A stretch of 64,000 bases of DNA from Dryas octopetala (taxonomy: Eukaryota > Streptophyta > Magnoliopsida > Rosales > Rosaceae). The notes beneath the pieces were generated by a model, which was given only the letters and a program-made list of their open reading frames with translations, did no database searches and was not told where the DNA came from. Every line of letters begins with the position of its first letter. The stretch's first letter is position 1. The position numbers were made by a program, and so were the translations under genes. The stretch covers positions 2,234,501 through 2,298,500 of the forward strand of contig OY992840.1 in assembly GCA_963921425.1 (NCBI GenBank). Direction: 5' to 3'. Below, in pieces: positions 34,265-44,879 of this stretch.

Positions 34265-34770
34265 ACATGGTATTGCAGAATGTTATCGAATGCATGGTAC
34301 TTAGTTTCCCTTGGATGCATGAAATTGATTTTTCTCTGAATGCATGGTACTTAGTTTCCCTTGAATGCATGAGATTGATTTTCCCTTGAATGCATGGTAC
34401 TTAAGTTCCCTTGAATGCATGTGCCACAGCCGCGCCCTGAATGCATGGTACTTAGCTTCCCTTGAATGCATGGGCAGATATGGGCAGGGTCGGATGTCTG
34501 ATGGCCCGGGGGTCCATACAGCCAATTAAGACTTTGAGAAAAAATGAAGAAAAAAGTGTCTGTGGTAGGACTTCCGTGAATGCATGGTACTTAGTTTCCC
34601 TTGAATGCATTTGCCATAGCCGCGCCCTGAATGCATGGTACTTGGCTTCCCTTGAATGCATGGGGCGGGTATGGGTAGGGTCGGATGTCTGATGGCCCGG
34701 GGGTCCATACAGCCAATTAACACTTTGAATAAAAATGAAGAAAAATGTGTCCATGGTAGGACTCTCATTT
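34265..34770. repeat. Tandem repeats: GAATGCATGGTACTTAG units and a ~191-bp duplication
   Basis: Short units of TCCCTTGAATGCATG and GAATGCATGGTACTTAG recur about eight times. A larger block containing GGGTCGGATGTCTGATGGCC is duplicated at 34486 and 34677, period about 191 bp. Non-coding. Confidence 0.75.
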
Positions 34771-34922
34771 ACTAAAGCGATAACATAGATGAAATTGAAA
34801 AAAGTCCCCGGGGGGTACAATATGTGTCTACTTGTAAAAGTAGCGGAGGTGCTCGGCGCCAAGGGTGGCTGAGTTCCTTGCCGGTTGTGGCGCGGAGCCT
34901 GTATGTGCCTGGACGGACGACC

Positions 34923-37433
34923 TCAATGATTTTGTAGGGCGTCGGGGGTAGGGCAGGTGTTGGAGACACAAACAGCCATAGAGGGCTTGACCTCTTTTTT
35001 CTTCTTGACTGAAGTTATATAGCAGGACCTGGCTGACACTTGATTGCCTTTGACTACCCCCGTTCCACATGGGGTCGGGAACTTGATCAAAAGTAAGTGA
35101 GTGGAGATCATAACCCTCAATTGGTTAAGGGCCGGTCGTCCCAGGATGACGTTATAAGCTGTGGGGCAGTCGACCACCAAAAACTGAGTAGTTGTGGTAG
35201 CGGACGAAGGATACCTCCCGAGGGTGAGGGGAAGGTAGATCCCATCAAGAGGGGTGACCATGTCGCCCGAAAAGCTGAGCAAAGGAGCGATCGACCGGTC
35301 AAGCCTCTCCTGGTCGATTCCAAGAGCGGTGAAGGCTGGAGCGAAGAGGATGTTAACGGAGCTACCACAGTCGACAAGGATCCGAGCCACATCAAAATTA
35401 GCTATGGTGGCTTCGATGACCAAGGGGTCATCGTGTGGGAAAATCAAATCACGTTCCTCTTCCTCAGCAAAGGAAATGGGTGACCACCCGAGCTTAGGAG
35501 TCTTTTTTCCACGGTGGAAGTCTACAGCCATAACGCCGGAGCATTGCTGAGCACTTCGGGCGTATTCCTTCCTAGCCCTGTTGGAGTTGCCAGCGAGGGT
35601 CGGGCCCCCACAGATGGTATTGACCCGCCCCCGTCGTTGTCCTTCGGTCTTGGCCTTCTCGGTGGCCTCCTTGTCTATAAAACCATCCAACTTTCCTTCC
35701 TGTACCAAAGTTTCTATTGCCTCCTTAAAAGCTCTGCATGCTTCGGTGTCATGCCCATGGTCGTCATGGTAAAGGCAAAAGAAATTCTTGTGAGCCCGGT
35801 ATCGTGTTTGTGGTGGGCGGGGTGGGAGCTTAGGAAGTATGTCCTTGATCTGGGGATACAACTCTGTATAAGTAACAGTGAGAATTGTATAGACTTTGAA
35901 CCTGGAGGCATAGGATGTCTGGTAGGTTTCCTCCCTTCGTTGTCCTCCACCTCTACCATCACCAAATTGTTTCTTGGTGAACTTATTGAACTCTTTCCCG
36001 GACCCCCCATGCTGGTTACCCGAGTAGGGCTTGGGCTGGGGTGGCACTATGATGGCCTGGTCGGTACTTGGGCGATCCATGGTAGGCGGCTTCTTCCCAT
36101 ATGTTTTGAATTCGGCCGTGGCATAGGCAATGGCCTCGTGCATGAGTTCCTTGTAGGTGCGCGGATTGCGGCGGTTGATTTCAAACAGGAAGTCCCCCTC
36201 TAGGAGACCACCCTTGAAAGCAGCGAAGGCTACCTTCTCATCACAATCGCGACACCGAGATCGTTCCAGCTGAAATCGAGTGATGTATTCCCGGAGGGAT
36301 TCCCTGCTGCCCTGTCGGACTCGAGTCAGGTCATCCGTGGTGTAGATTCTATCGGTCTGGATGATATACTGGCCTAGGAAGAGCTCTCGGAGCTCGTTGA
36401 AGCAATCAACCGAGCCCGGAGGAAGTTGGTAGAACCAGTCCCTTGCACTGCCAGAGAGGGTGGAAGGGAAGATTCGACACTTCGTAATGTCATCAGCACC
36501 TTTAGATTCCAGAGCGGATCTGAAACTCATGAGGTGGTCATATGGGTCTTCCTTCCCTGTGTATGGAGTGATTTTGGGAGGTCGGACGTCGCCAACCGGA
36601 GGAGTGGATAGGATGCGAGCTGTGAAAGGTCCAGGCAGCTCCCTTGTTTCTAAAGATGGGTGCCCACCCCGACTTCCTCCCTCCACTCTTTTCAGACGCT
36701 CATTGATGTCCATGAGAAGTTGCTGGAGCTGGTCTGGTGGAAGAGAGCCGCTGTTACCGGAGTCAGCGACTTGTTCACTTATGAAAGTGTTACTTTCTGC
36801 GCGGCGCCCAGCCGAGAGGACCTGCTCTTCTCCCCGTCGTCGCTTGGGACGGGGGGCCTGTTCCTCCTCCAAGTCTCGGGGGCGCTGGTTGGATCGCCCC
36901 TGCTCCTCCAAGTCTCGGGGACGCGGGTTGGATTCGCCCCTGTTCGTCCGCTGCTCTTCTCGCCGAGAGCGGTTGTCGTCGAGCAGATGACGACAGTCCT
37001 GATAAATGTGGAGCTCTTCAGAGCGGGTAGGATGCTCGCCAGATCGAGCCCGGCTGACCGGGTGGATAAGTCTCTTTTGGAAACCTGGGGGTGGATGGCT
37101 ACCTTGTCCTACATCCAATTGGCGGAGAACATTTTGGTCCCTTCGGGGGGTATCCCTCATCTCACCACCCCGGAAAGTGGTGTGTTCGTCCCTGTCATGG
37201 GGGTTCCTCCTCTCACCACTCCGGGGAGTGGTATGTCCTTCCCTGTCACGGAGGAGTCGCTCATAAAGCTGTGTTGCACCTTTTTGGAGGTCGAGTTGTT
37301 CCTGGGTTCGTTGGAGCTGAGCCTCCAATCGCTGGATGTACTCTTCCTGATCAGATTCGGCAGTCTTCTTACCTCGCTTGTCAACCAGCGGGGTGTTGTC
37401 GACTTGGTCGAGGATAGGACCTCCGTCAGACAT
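34923..37433 (-). CDS. Gag polyprotein with protease-like segment, 836 aa
   Basis: Starts at the minus-strand ATG 37433 (MSDGGPILDQ), about 135 bases after the LTR. The first 240 residues are charged and low in complexity: a coiled-coil-like QLQRTQEQLDLQ stretch, then many RGEERR-type runs. Residues about 270-450 form the capsid-like region (FRSALESKGADDITKCRIFP, then GSARDWFYQLPPGS), typical of plant Ty3-gypsy gag. A zinc-finger-like CLYHDDHGHDTEAC follows near residue 560. An aspartic-protease-like ILVDCGSSVNILF lies near residue 700. The frame looks whole. It would build particles but encodes no reverse transcriptase. Confidence 0.85.
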   Translation of the reverse strand: MSDGGPILDQVDNTPLVDKRGKKTAESDQEEYIQRLEAQLQRTQEQLDLQKGATQLYERLLRDREGHTTPRSGERRNPHDRDEHTTFRGGEMRDTPRRDQNVLRQLDVGQGSHPPPGFQKRLIHPVSRARSGEHPTRSEELHIYQDCRHLLDDNRSRREEQRTNRGESNPRPRDLEEQGRSNQRPRDLEEEQAPRPKRRRGEEQVLSAGRRAESNTFISEQVADSGNSGSLPPDQLQQLLMDINERLKRVEGGSRGGHPSLETRELPGPFTARILSTPPVGDVRPPKITPYTGKEDPYDHLMSFRSALESKGADDITKCRIFPSTLSGSARDWFYQLPPGSVDCFNELRELFLGQYIIQTDRIYTTDDLTRVRQGSRESLREYITRFQLERSRCRDCDEKVAFAAFKGGLLEGDFLFEINRRNPRTYKELMHEAIAYATAEFKTYGKKPPTMDRPSTDQAIIVPPQPKPYSGNQHGGSGKEFNKFTKKQFGDGRGGGQRREETYQTSYASRFKVYTILTVTYTELYPQIKDILPKLPPRPPQTRYRAHKNFFCLYHDDHGHDTEACRAFKEAIETLVQEGKLDGFIDKEATEKAKTEGQRRGRVNTICGGPTLAGNSNRARKEYARSAQQCSGVMAVDFHRGKKTPKLGWSPISFAEEEERDLIFPHDDPLVIEATIANFDVARILVDCGSSVNILFAPAFTALGIDQERLDRSIAPLLSFSGDMVTPLDGIYLPLTLGRYPSSATTTTQFLVVDCPTAYNVILGRPALNQLRVMISTHLLLIKFPTPCGTGVVKGNQVSARSCYITSVKKKKEVKPSMAVCVSNTCPTPDALQNH

Positions 37434-37550
37434 TGTGAGGGTCGGTAGCTCGGAAGCTAGGAAGCTCGGAAGCTAGGGAGCTCGGAAGCTCGGAAGGTTT
37501 TTGCACCTCAACTGAGGGTAGAGAATTCAATGGGGAAAAGTTGTAAGTTT

Positions 37551-37568
37551 CCCACAGACGGCGCCAAA
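37551..37568 (-). promoter_or_regulatory. Primer-binding site of the gag-only element
   Basis: TTTGGCGCCGTCTGTGGG on the minus strand, adjoining the 5' LTR. This GGCGCC-type site is common in plant Tat and Athila elements. Confidence 0.7.
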
Positions 37569-37569
37569 C

Positions 37570-38179
37570 TGTTGATGCTGAAAAATGGTAAAGCAGTCAA
37601 CGTCGAGTCGAACCACGTAGGCCCGTTGACCCACCACTGAGTGGATGACACGTCGAAGTGGGGCAGGAACGAGTAGCTGGGTCCGACTGGTGAGTAATGA
37701 GAGAGAATGATATCCAAAGCACCCTGCGCAAGTACACAAAAGTGAGCGGGAAGGGCACCGGTGTGGTGCCGGCCAAAGCTCCTCCGACGCTCAAGTCAGT
37801 GTTCAGAGAGATCTGAGAGCAGAGTGAGTGAATAGTATAATAATGATTCCGTTGTCTTTTTGTGACAAGAAGGTACCTCTTTTATAGTATCTTTGGAAGA
37901 GTGTCAACCAATCCGGTGATGACACGTGTCCCTTGTGATGACTTGCACTGTAGGAGCGCCACGTGTCACCGGTCTCGAGGATCCGAGTGAGTTGACACGG
38001 GTCGGGGCCTAGGAGGCTGGAGCTTAGGAGGCCGGAGCCTATGGGGCCGGAGCCTAGAAGGTCAAGGCCTAGGAGGCCGGAGCCTAGCGAGGGCGTAGCT
38101 TTTGGGTCTAGGCCCAAACGACATGATGTTAAGCCTTGTGTGACTTGTCGTTATGCCCAGATGATTAATCATACGAACA
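37570..38179 (-). repeat. 5' LTR of the gag-only element
   Basis: 610 bp. Contains the minus-strand TATA box CTATAAAA at 37880-37887. Upstream of it are GACACGTGTC and CCACGTGTC, which fit ABA-response-type ACGT elements. Confidence 0.9.
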
Positions 38180-38363
38180 TAATTAAACTTTTAAATAACA
38201 TTAAATCAATTTCAGTGAAAACGTCGAATAAACTCTCAAAAACTCTCAAAGTAATTAAATAAAAATTTCCAAGGTCGCAAATCTGAACTTCCTTGAAACC
38301 CTCTTAAAACCAGAGTTAAATAAAAATTTAAACTTCCAGTAAAATTTGGGTCGGGTCGTTACA

Positions 38364-38659
38364 CCAAAAGGATGAACTCACTTTATTTCTCATGGAACTC
38401 TCATCTAGGCTAGAAGCTTAAGATCTCAAGTGCGATCTCTCTAAAGCTAGTCCACACAAAGTGTGACAGAATGAAAGATGAAGAGAAAATAGTGATATTT
38501 GCTACTAGATCAACATCTTTTCTAAGTATGGTATCAAAGGAATGGTGATGGAGATGGGTACTACAAGACCTATCATTTTCTCTTAAGGTTTCATGGAGGG
38601 AGAAAAAGAATGGAGAAGAAGAAGATATGAAACCCTAAGGGCTTTTCTCTATTGAAGGG
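38364..38659. other. Unassigned spacer
   Basis: About 300 bp between two LTR pieces. It has no open frame and no boundary motif that I can assign. It may be older unique sequence or a diverged LTR. Confidence 0.3.
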
Positions 38660-41118
38660 TGTAACGTAGACCTGGCAAACGGGTCGGGTGAAGCGGGTTC
38701 GGGTCAAACCCAACATGACCCGGCAATAACGGGTGAACCCGACCTGACCCGTTAATCAACGGGTGGCAAAAACTTCAATCCAAACCCAACCCGAAAAATA
38801 ACGGGTATACACGACCCGACCTGTTTTTACCCGTTAAGAACTTGAATTAAATATTCTTTATTACATAAATAAAAACATTTTATCACATAAATAAATATCT
38901 TTTATTACATAAATGTATATTTTAAATATTTCACATAAGAAATATCTAAGAAATGTACAAATTAAATCATAAATCTCATTAAAAAAATATTTATTCCTTA
39001 ACGGGTCATAATGAGTACCCAGCCCGCGAATTGACCCGACCCGACCCGTTATTTTAACAGGTCACTAACAGGTGACACTAATATCAACCCGGCCTGATAA
39101 CCTCAAACGCGAACCCGTAAATTTTCGTGTTATGTCGTGTGTATTTTTGCCAGGTCTAGTGTAATGACCAGACCCAAAGTTTAATTTGAACTTCAATTTC
39201 AAGTTTAATTGTTAGATTTTATTTAAGTTTTGAAAGGGAGTTCTAGTGTTTTAGAGGGGCAATTTAAAAAATGAAACGTTAGCTAATAATATTGAGACCG
39301 TTAAATAGAACTTGAATTCCCGAACGCACAAGCAAAAACGGTTTCTAAATCGGAACTTCGTGGAGGATAGTTTGGAGAATTGTCCAGAAGGGGTTTTTTT
39401 TTTTTTTTTTTTTTTTTTTTGTAATTTCAAAACCCCAATAACTTAATTAAACAGCCCAAACACACACTCTCTCTAGAACCATCTCTCTCTCTCTCTCTTT
39501 TCTTTCTCTCTCCCTGCAACCTCTCTTCTCTTCTCTCCCGCACCTCTCACTGCACACATACCAGCCACCACCACAAACCCACGCCGCCGGCCATCCCCCG
39601 TCGACCTAAGTCAACCGGGCGACCCCCCTTCCACCAACGCAGAACTCTCACTAAGTCCCCTGGAAGTCTAGCCCCACGCGCACAGAAAAACCCAGAAACT
39701 CTAGCTACCACCCCCCTCTATTTCGCCAAATTTTCGGCCTAAATCCGGCGTAAGTCATCTAGATTCTAGGTGGGTTTCCTTCCTCTTCCATTGGGCTTTC
39801 ATTTCCTTTGGTTTTGTAGCTTAAAAATCTTGAAATTTAAAAGTATGAATTTTGAGAATTTAAGGCCATTTCAGGATTTACTTTGGGTTTTCGGATTAGG
39901 GACAATTATGGTTGTTATTTTAGACAATTTCATCTCTAGGAACCCCAATTTGATGTTTGGAATTAAAGGTTGGACTAGATTTGAGAAACTTTGTATAATT
40001 GGTTAAATTTGGGTTTTGGGGCAGCTATTTTGGGAAGCACCCACAACGATTTCGAACCCCACTACTATCTCGTGATTGTAGGACTATTTTTGGAAATATT
40101 TGAGTGAGTTGTGGGTTTGGGTTATGTTGAATGTGGTTGTACAAGCTGAGGTGGTCTTGGGACTAAGAATTGAGACCTCGCTGATACCGACTTTACTCTA
40201 GGACGAACTTGTCGATCGAATTAAGCCTCGGACAGTTTTCTTTTAAGTTTAGGTTTGGTTTTGGATGTTTGGGTGACGTTGGGTTGAGCAGTGCAGGTTT
40301 TGAGAATAGGTTTGGGAGTGTTATAGTTTTGGGGAAGCGTTTCTTCTAACCATTCTTCACATGAGTTGGGTGAGACGTTAGATTCATTTACACACACACC
40401 TTATTTTTTTGTGTTGAGTCGAGACTAATAATGTATTCTATTGTTCTATTTTTTAAGCAAGACGACAGTGGCCCGAGACGATCCGGCGGAGGATCGGAGC
40501 TAGGATTCTCACTATGAGTGGACTCGATCTTGTTTCTTTAAATGATTTATGAAATTCATGATTTATTTTGGATATGTAATTTTAGTTGAGAAATAGAAGT
40601 TTGAATAGACTTTTGGTTTTTCTAAAGAGTTTATGAAAATTTCATCAATCATTTCATACATAACGTCTTGAAATTGATTTTGGGATTTGATCCATGGTGT
40701 TAGATTTTTTTGATTTCAAATGCTATCATAAATAAGTTTTTAAAACATAGTTTTACACATTTAACTTTATGAGTTGTTAGACGTTGGAAAGAAATCTAGT
40801 TTCTTATTTTTATACACATTGGTTATTTCATATTTTGGTTTATGGTGAAAAGATTTGATTGGTTTTATGTGTTTTGAATGTGATTTATTGAGAAGTATTT
40901 TATTAGTTGTGCTTATGCATTGTGGTATGAGGATTTAAAGTTTATGGGAATGATAAAGATATTTTCTATAGGTGGAAAAAAGAAATTATGTTTTGGTTAT
41001 GGGAAATAATTTCAACCACCTTTTCAGTACCCTCTAGGTTATTGGATTAGATGGGTCTTTGGGATCCATCACGGCACACTTATAGGCTTTCGGCCGTGTG
41101 TCATGATGCTTAGCCTTT
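38660..41118 (+). repeat. Long LTR copy starting TGTAACGACC, hit by the MITE seven bases from its start
   Basis: The LTR start TGTAACG lies at 38660-38666. The MITE follows, and the LTR resumes ACCAGACCC at 39167 within a repeated TGTAATG. It follows the 50118 solo LTR: CT-rich leader at 39460-39540, CCTCTAGGTTATTGGATTAG, then TTTCGGCCGTGTGTC near 41087. There it meets an inverted LTR end. Reading frames inside are not gene-like. Confidence 0.7.
38667..39158. mobile_element. hAT-type MITE, 492 bp
   Basis: Termini TAGACCTGGCAAA and TTTTTGCCAGGTCTA form inverted repeats. The interior is filled with ACGGGT/ACCCGT motifs. It is flanked by GTGTAACG (38659-38666) and GTGTAATG (39159-39166), an 8-bp duplication with one CG-to-TG change. 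No coding. Confidence 0.88.
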
Positions 41119-41672
41119 TTGACAGGACCGCTCCCGGATTCCCCCTGAAAACCCGTAGAGGTCCTGTGGGATCCAACATCAAGGAAAATTTTACCGAAAA
41201 TTCGGCAGAACCTCCTCTGAAAATGGACTAACCCAAAATTTATAAACCTGTAAAAAAACACTTCTAAAAATCATCAGCCACCTCTACCACAACCAAAAGG
41301 CGTATTACACCCAACAAATATAAAGCGAAATATCATCTTAAAATCTAAGTATGGTTATCAGAGCCACTACTTCAGTTATACGGAATTTTTACATTAGAAT
41401 GAAAATGAACTTTTCAAAATGATGGTGGTGCCTACGAGGACCGAGTAAAGAAAAAGGTCATTAATGCCTCGACGTGACCTCCACCACCGCTGCTACCTGG
41501 GGGGAACGATTTAGTCAAAAATAGATAAATGGTGAGATAACTCAGTGAGTGGACAGTTTTATGAAAACAAAACAAAGATTATATATTTTTTCAGAAAAAT
41601 CCTTTAAAATCACGTTTAACTCTAAAACGTCGCGTCACTCTTTGAAATCCCCTAGTTTTAAAACCATCTTGC
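41119..41672 (-). repeat. Inverted 3' piece of the CCTGTCA-type LTR
   Basis: Begins TGACAGGACCGCTCCCGGAT, the reverse complement of the 3' terminus of the solo LTR 50118-53189. It follows that LTR in reverse for about 550 bp. It abuts the plus-strand LTR end-to-end. Confidence 0.7.
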
Positions 41673-44190
41673 TATCTCAAAATAAATTCTCAAAATATTT
41701 AAAATAAATCTTTGAAAAATACGGAGTCTCACAATCTACCCCCCTTAAAAGAATTTTGTCCTCGAAATTCTCAAGGGAAAGTAAAAGCAGAACAACTTCA
41801 CACAAACACAACAAGCACATGCAACAACAAATCACACTTCAAAGAAACTCTTTTAAATTAAAAGAACCAGAGAATAACGCAAGCAAGATGGAAAATAAAA
41901 AATAAAATGACGACCGAATCCTTCACTTGAGAACTGCAAGTAACGAGCTTGTTGTGTTCCATCCGTATCCGTTTTCCAAGATCTTTCGAGTGCATCCAGC
42001 TTGGTCTTCATTTCCTCAAGTAGTTTGCCATGATTCTCAATGACTCTGGATTCTTCTTCTTCAGAACATTCATCTTCATGTGCGAGTCGTTCAACCATTG
42101 CTGAAGCGTTGGCACTTTGAGATTGCAAAATTGTAATAGCTGAGTTCTGGCAAACAAAGAACAGCCTAGGTCCTACCTAGCTACTTCCTTGAAAACTCTA
42201 CTTACTCGGTGAACCAACTCTTCAACCAACTAAAAATACTAGCTACTTCACTATTTCCCTTTAATCTTTGTTCTCTAACTAATAAACTTACTCTAACTTC
42301 AAACTTTTCTAAATTCAAACCTCAGACTAACTCTCAAACTTCAACTTTCCCTGAACTTGCTGAGGAGGAGAGAGGCGATGGCAGTTCAGGAGACATTTCT
42401 CAAAACTTTCTCAAACATTTTCATGGCTCAAATAAAATACTTTTCTGAAATCACTTGAAAATCATTTTTTTTTCTCAAACTGGCTTTCTCAAACATTTTC
42501 CTCAACTGATTTTCTCATACTCGTTTCTCAAACCTTCTGTAACATCACCATTCCTCACCCGGGCAGTGTGGGATCACTCACATCTTCTCACCTGGTAGCT
42601 CGCCACTGCCTCACGCAGTCGCCCACTCAAGATCATGGGTCTTGCAATCCACACACATTCGGCCGGGTTTAGCTTTCATACCAATCTGTAATGCCTTGAA
42701 CCTCGGGCCCATAAACACATTGAAACTTTGCCATTTAAACCCATTTTCAAAGAATGAGTCATGCACTTAACATAGTAAATAAATACATATAGTAAATCAG
42801 AGTACGAGCCCAAAAACATATATATAAAATCACTGTATAAAATCATTTACACAAATCAAAGTGGGTCCCACTGCCTCATTAACCTGCTTAACCTGCAAAA
42901 CACAAATAACCACACTGCATCATGTCCATGGTACACCGGGTCATCAAACAAACAACCCGTTAAACTCACTAGAGCTCGTATGAGTGAAATGACAATAATA
43001 ATTATCCTCAATAATTCTTCAATTTTCATACTCAATAATAATCCACAATAATATCTAATATTACTCAATCACATAATAATTTCATCCACTAATGATCCAA
43101 ACATCAAGATAATCATAACTCCTCATATCCACATCAAATCCCATCAATAATAATAATAATAATCAATTGTCTAATCATCAACTATTAACCTCAACCTCAA
43201 TCATTCACATCTGAAATAATAACCCCAAGCATAATCATCATCATTTCCATCCTCAAGGATTCAAGCCTAGACTTTACCAAGTCCTAGCCAAACCAATTCC
43301 TAGCAAACAAATGCATACACGCAAGTAAACATAAACATCAAACTATCTAATTTCATTCACAGTGCAACCACGTGAAAAGACCGAAAAGCCTTTCACGGCG
43401 TCATTGCTCGGATATCAAATCCGATAGTATAACGGCATCGGGAATGAGATTTTCTGAGCCCGTGTACCTGTTAAGACCAGACAACCAATCAAATACAAAA
43501 GGAAACACAAATGGCCGCTAAACGACCGAAACGAGCGGCCGCCACCATACACGGTGGCTGCTCCGCCCCAAACAACACACAAACATCAACAAAAACTCAC
43601 CAAAATGACCTAGAAAGGTTCCTAGAACCTCAATTGAGCGGAATCGGGTCAAACAACCATTAACTCGCCGCCAAAAATGGTGGTTCCGATGGTGGAAGCG
43701 GCGACAAAAACCTGGAAATACCCAAAATCAACTCCAATTAATCCTAATTGTACAATAGAACCTTCAATTGCACAAAAACAACTCCAATTCAAGTCCAATT
43801 TCAAGAAATTCAAAATAGGCATAAACCTTAAAATCGAATTTCCAATTTCTCAAAATTGGACGTGCCCACCTTAGGGGAAAGAATACCCATACCTCAAGGA
43901 TCAATTCTCATAACTAGATCCACGGCCACAAGTCATCGAAAAATGCCGAAAACGACAGTGGAAGCTAGAGGTTGGCTTGGCTTCCCGAGCTCATTGCTCC
44001 GTCGTGAAGCATCGTATGGACGAACAGAGGCCATGGCTAGACTCGTTTTGACGAGATGAAGAGAACCCAATCACCGGTGGGAGCTTCTTTGTCATTGCGT
44101 CAATTCTCCTTCTACAGTGGTCGGCTGGCGAAGGGGAGGGCTGCTGGGGGTCGGCGACAGTGAGAGAAAGTCGCCGGTGCCCGTCGCTGG
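41673..44190 (-). mobile_element. Remnant of a minus-strand LTR element with a short internal region
   Basis: On the minus strand an LTR start (TGTGAGACTCCGTATTTTTC, ending at 41731) is preceded by a polypurine tract (AAGGGGGGTAGAT). A short internal region follows (41732-42689). It contains a 90-residue frame with a coiled-coil-like ENHGKLLEEMKTKLDALE and a degenerate primer-binding motif TGGTATGAAAGC. Beyond it is the other LTR, whose end GGTTCAAGGCATTACA lies at 42690. No gag or pol was recognised. The element is broken and its LTRs are incomplete. Confidence 0.55.
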
Positions 44191-44287
44191 TCGTACCCCG
44201 AACCTCGGGCCCAATAAAAATACTGAAACACTGTCTTTCAACCCTTTTTCAAACAATGAGCCATATGCATAAACATAAATAAATACA

Positions 44288-44316
44288 CACTACAAGAAAA
44301 ATGTCGATAGATATCA
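44288..44316 (+). repeat. Left TIR of the captured-gene CACTA
   Basis: CACTACAAGAAAAATGTC then GATAGATATCA. The partner at 49243-49271 matches in inverse with about one mismatch. Confidence 0.93.
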
Positions 44317-44879
44317 GTCGTGGACTGATATCTATTTGGGTAGCCGTCTGATATAGGGCGTCGTGATATCTAATGTATGGTATTTTAGATATCAGTTTTA
44401 AACTGATATGTAAACATTGTTTATTATATCATTTTTCTTTTTCAACCTGATATCCTAAATACAAAATGGATATCCAATTTGATATTATTTCTGATATCTA
44501 TAAAATCCAAGTACCAACAGAATTGGTCAATAGATATCGTATTGGATACTAATACTGACATATAACTCGATATCAATATCAGGTTTGAGGTAGAATATGA
44601 TATAAAATTATAGTATCAATATCAGGTCTATAGTAGAATCTGATATATATAATCTTGATATCAATATCAGGTATGGAATAGGTTCTGATATCTAAATATT
44701 GTTTTTATATCAGATCTGAGAAAGAACCTGATATCAAAGCGTTATAAAATATCAATTATTAGTCCAAAACTGATATCAAAACATCCTTTAGACCAGTTGT
44801 TATGTACATTATATATCAGTTTTTTTTCACCTAAAAAGGATATCAATACATAAATTTGAGCCAGTAAATTGAAATGGCC

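Larger units (their letters stand above)
31155..38179 (-). mobile_element. Gag-only LTR element, Tat-like (TR-GAG type), 7025 bp
   Basis: Two LTRs, 37570-38179 (5' LTR, minus strand) and 31155-31809 (3' LTR), share the TGTTGATGCTGAAAAATGG end. They are flanked by TAATT at 31150-31154 and 38180-38184. The primer-binding site TTTGGCGCCGTCTGTGGG follows the 5' LTR on the minus strand. One long intact gag frame is present, but of pol only a protease-like segment and an integrase-tail-like segment (about 34772-34969) are recognised. The remaining 3 kb is non-coding on the element strand. LTRs differ by a few substitutions plus repeat number, so it is young. It depends on a full-length partner. Confidence 0.88.
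31125..38363 (-). repeat. Minus-strand LTR fragment hosting the gag-only element (pieces 31125-31154 and 38180-38363)
   Basis: Outside the element 31155-38179, the flanks join into a short minus-strand piece of the LTR type that starts TGTAACGACCCGACCC. That terminus is seen here as GGGTCGGGTCGTTACA at 38348-38363. The rest of this LTR is not recognisable nearby. Confidence 0.6.

Noticed and set aside
34923-37433. Plus-strand open frames overlapping gag (for example 36660-37448)
   Set aside because: They are shadows of the intact minus-strand gag, which has recognisable capsid, zinc-finger and protease-like motifs.
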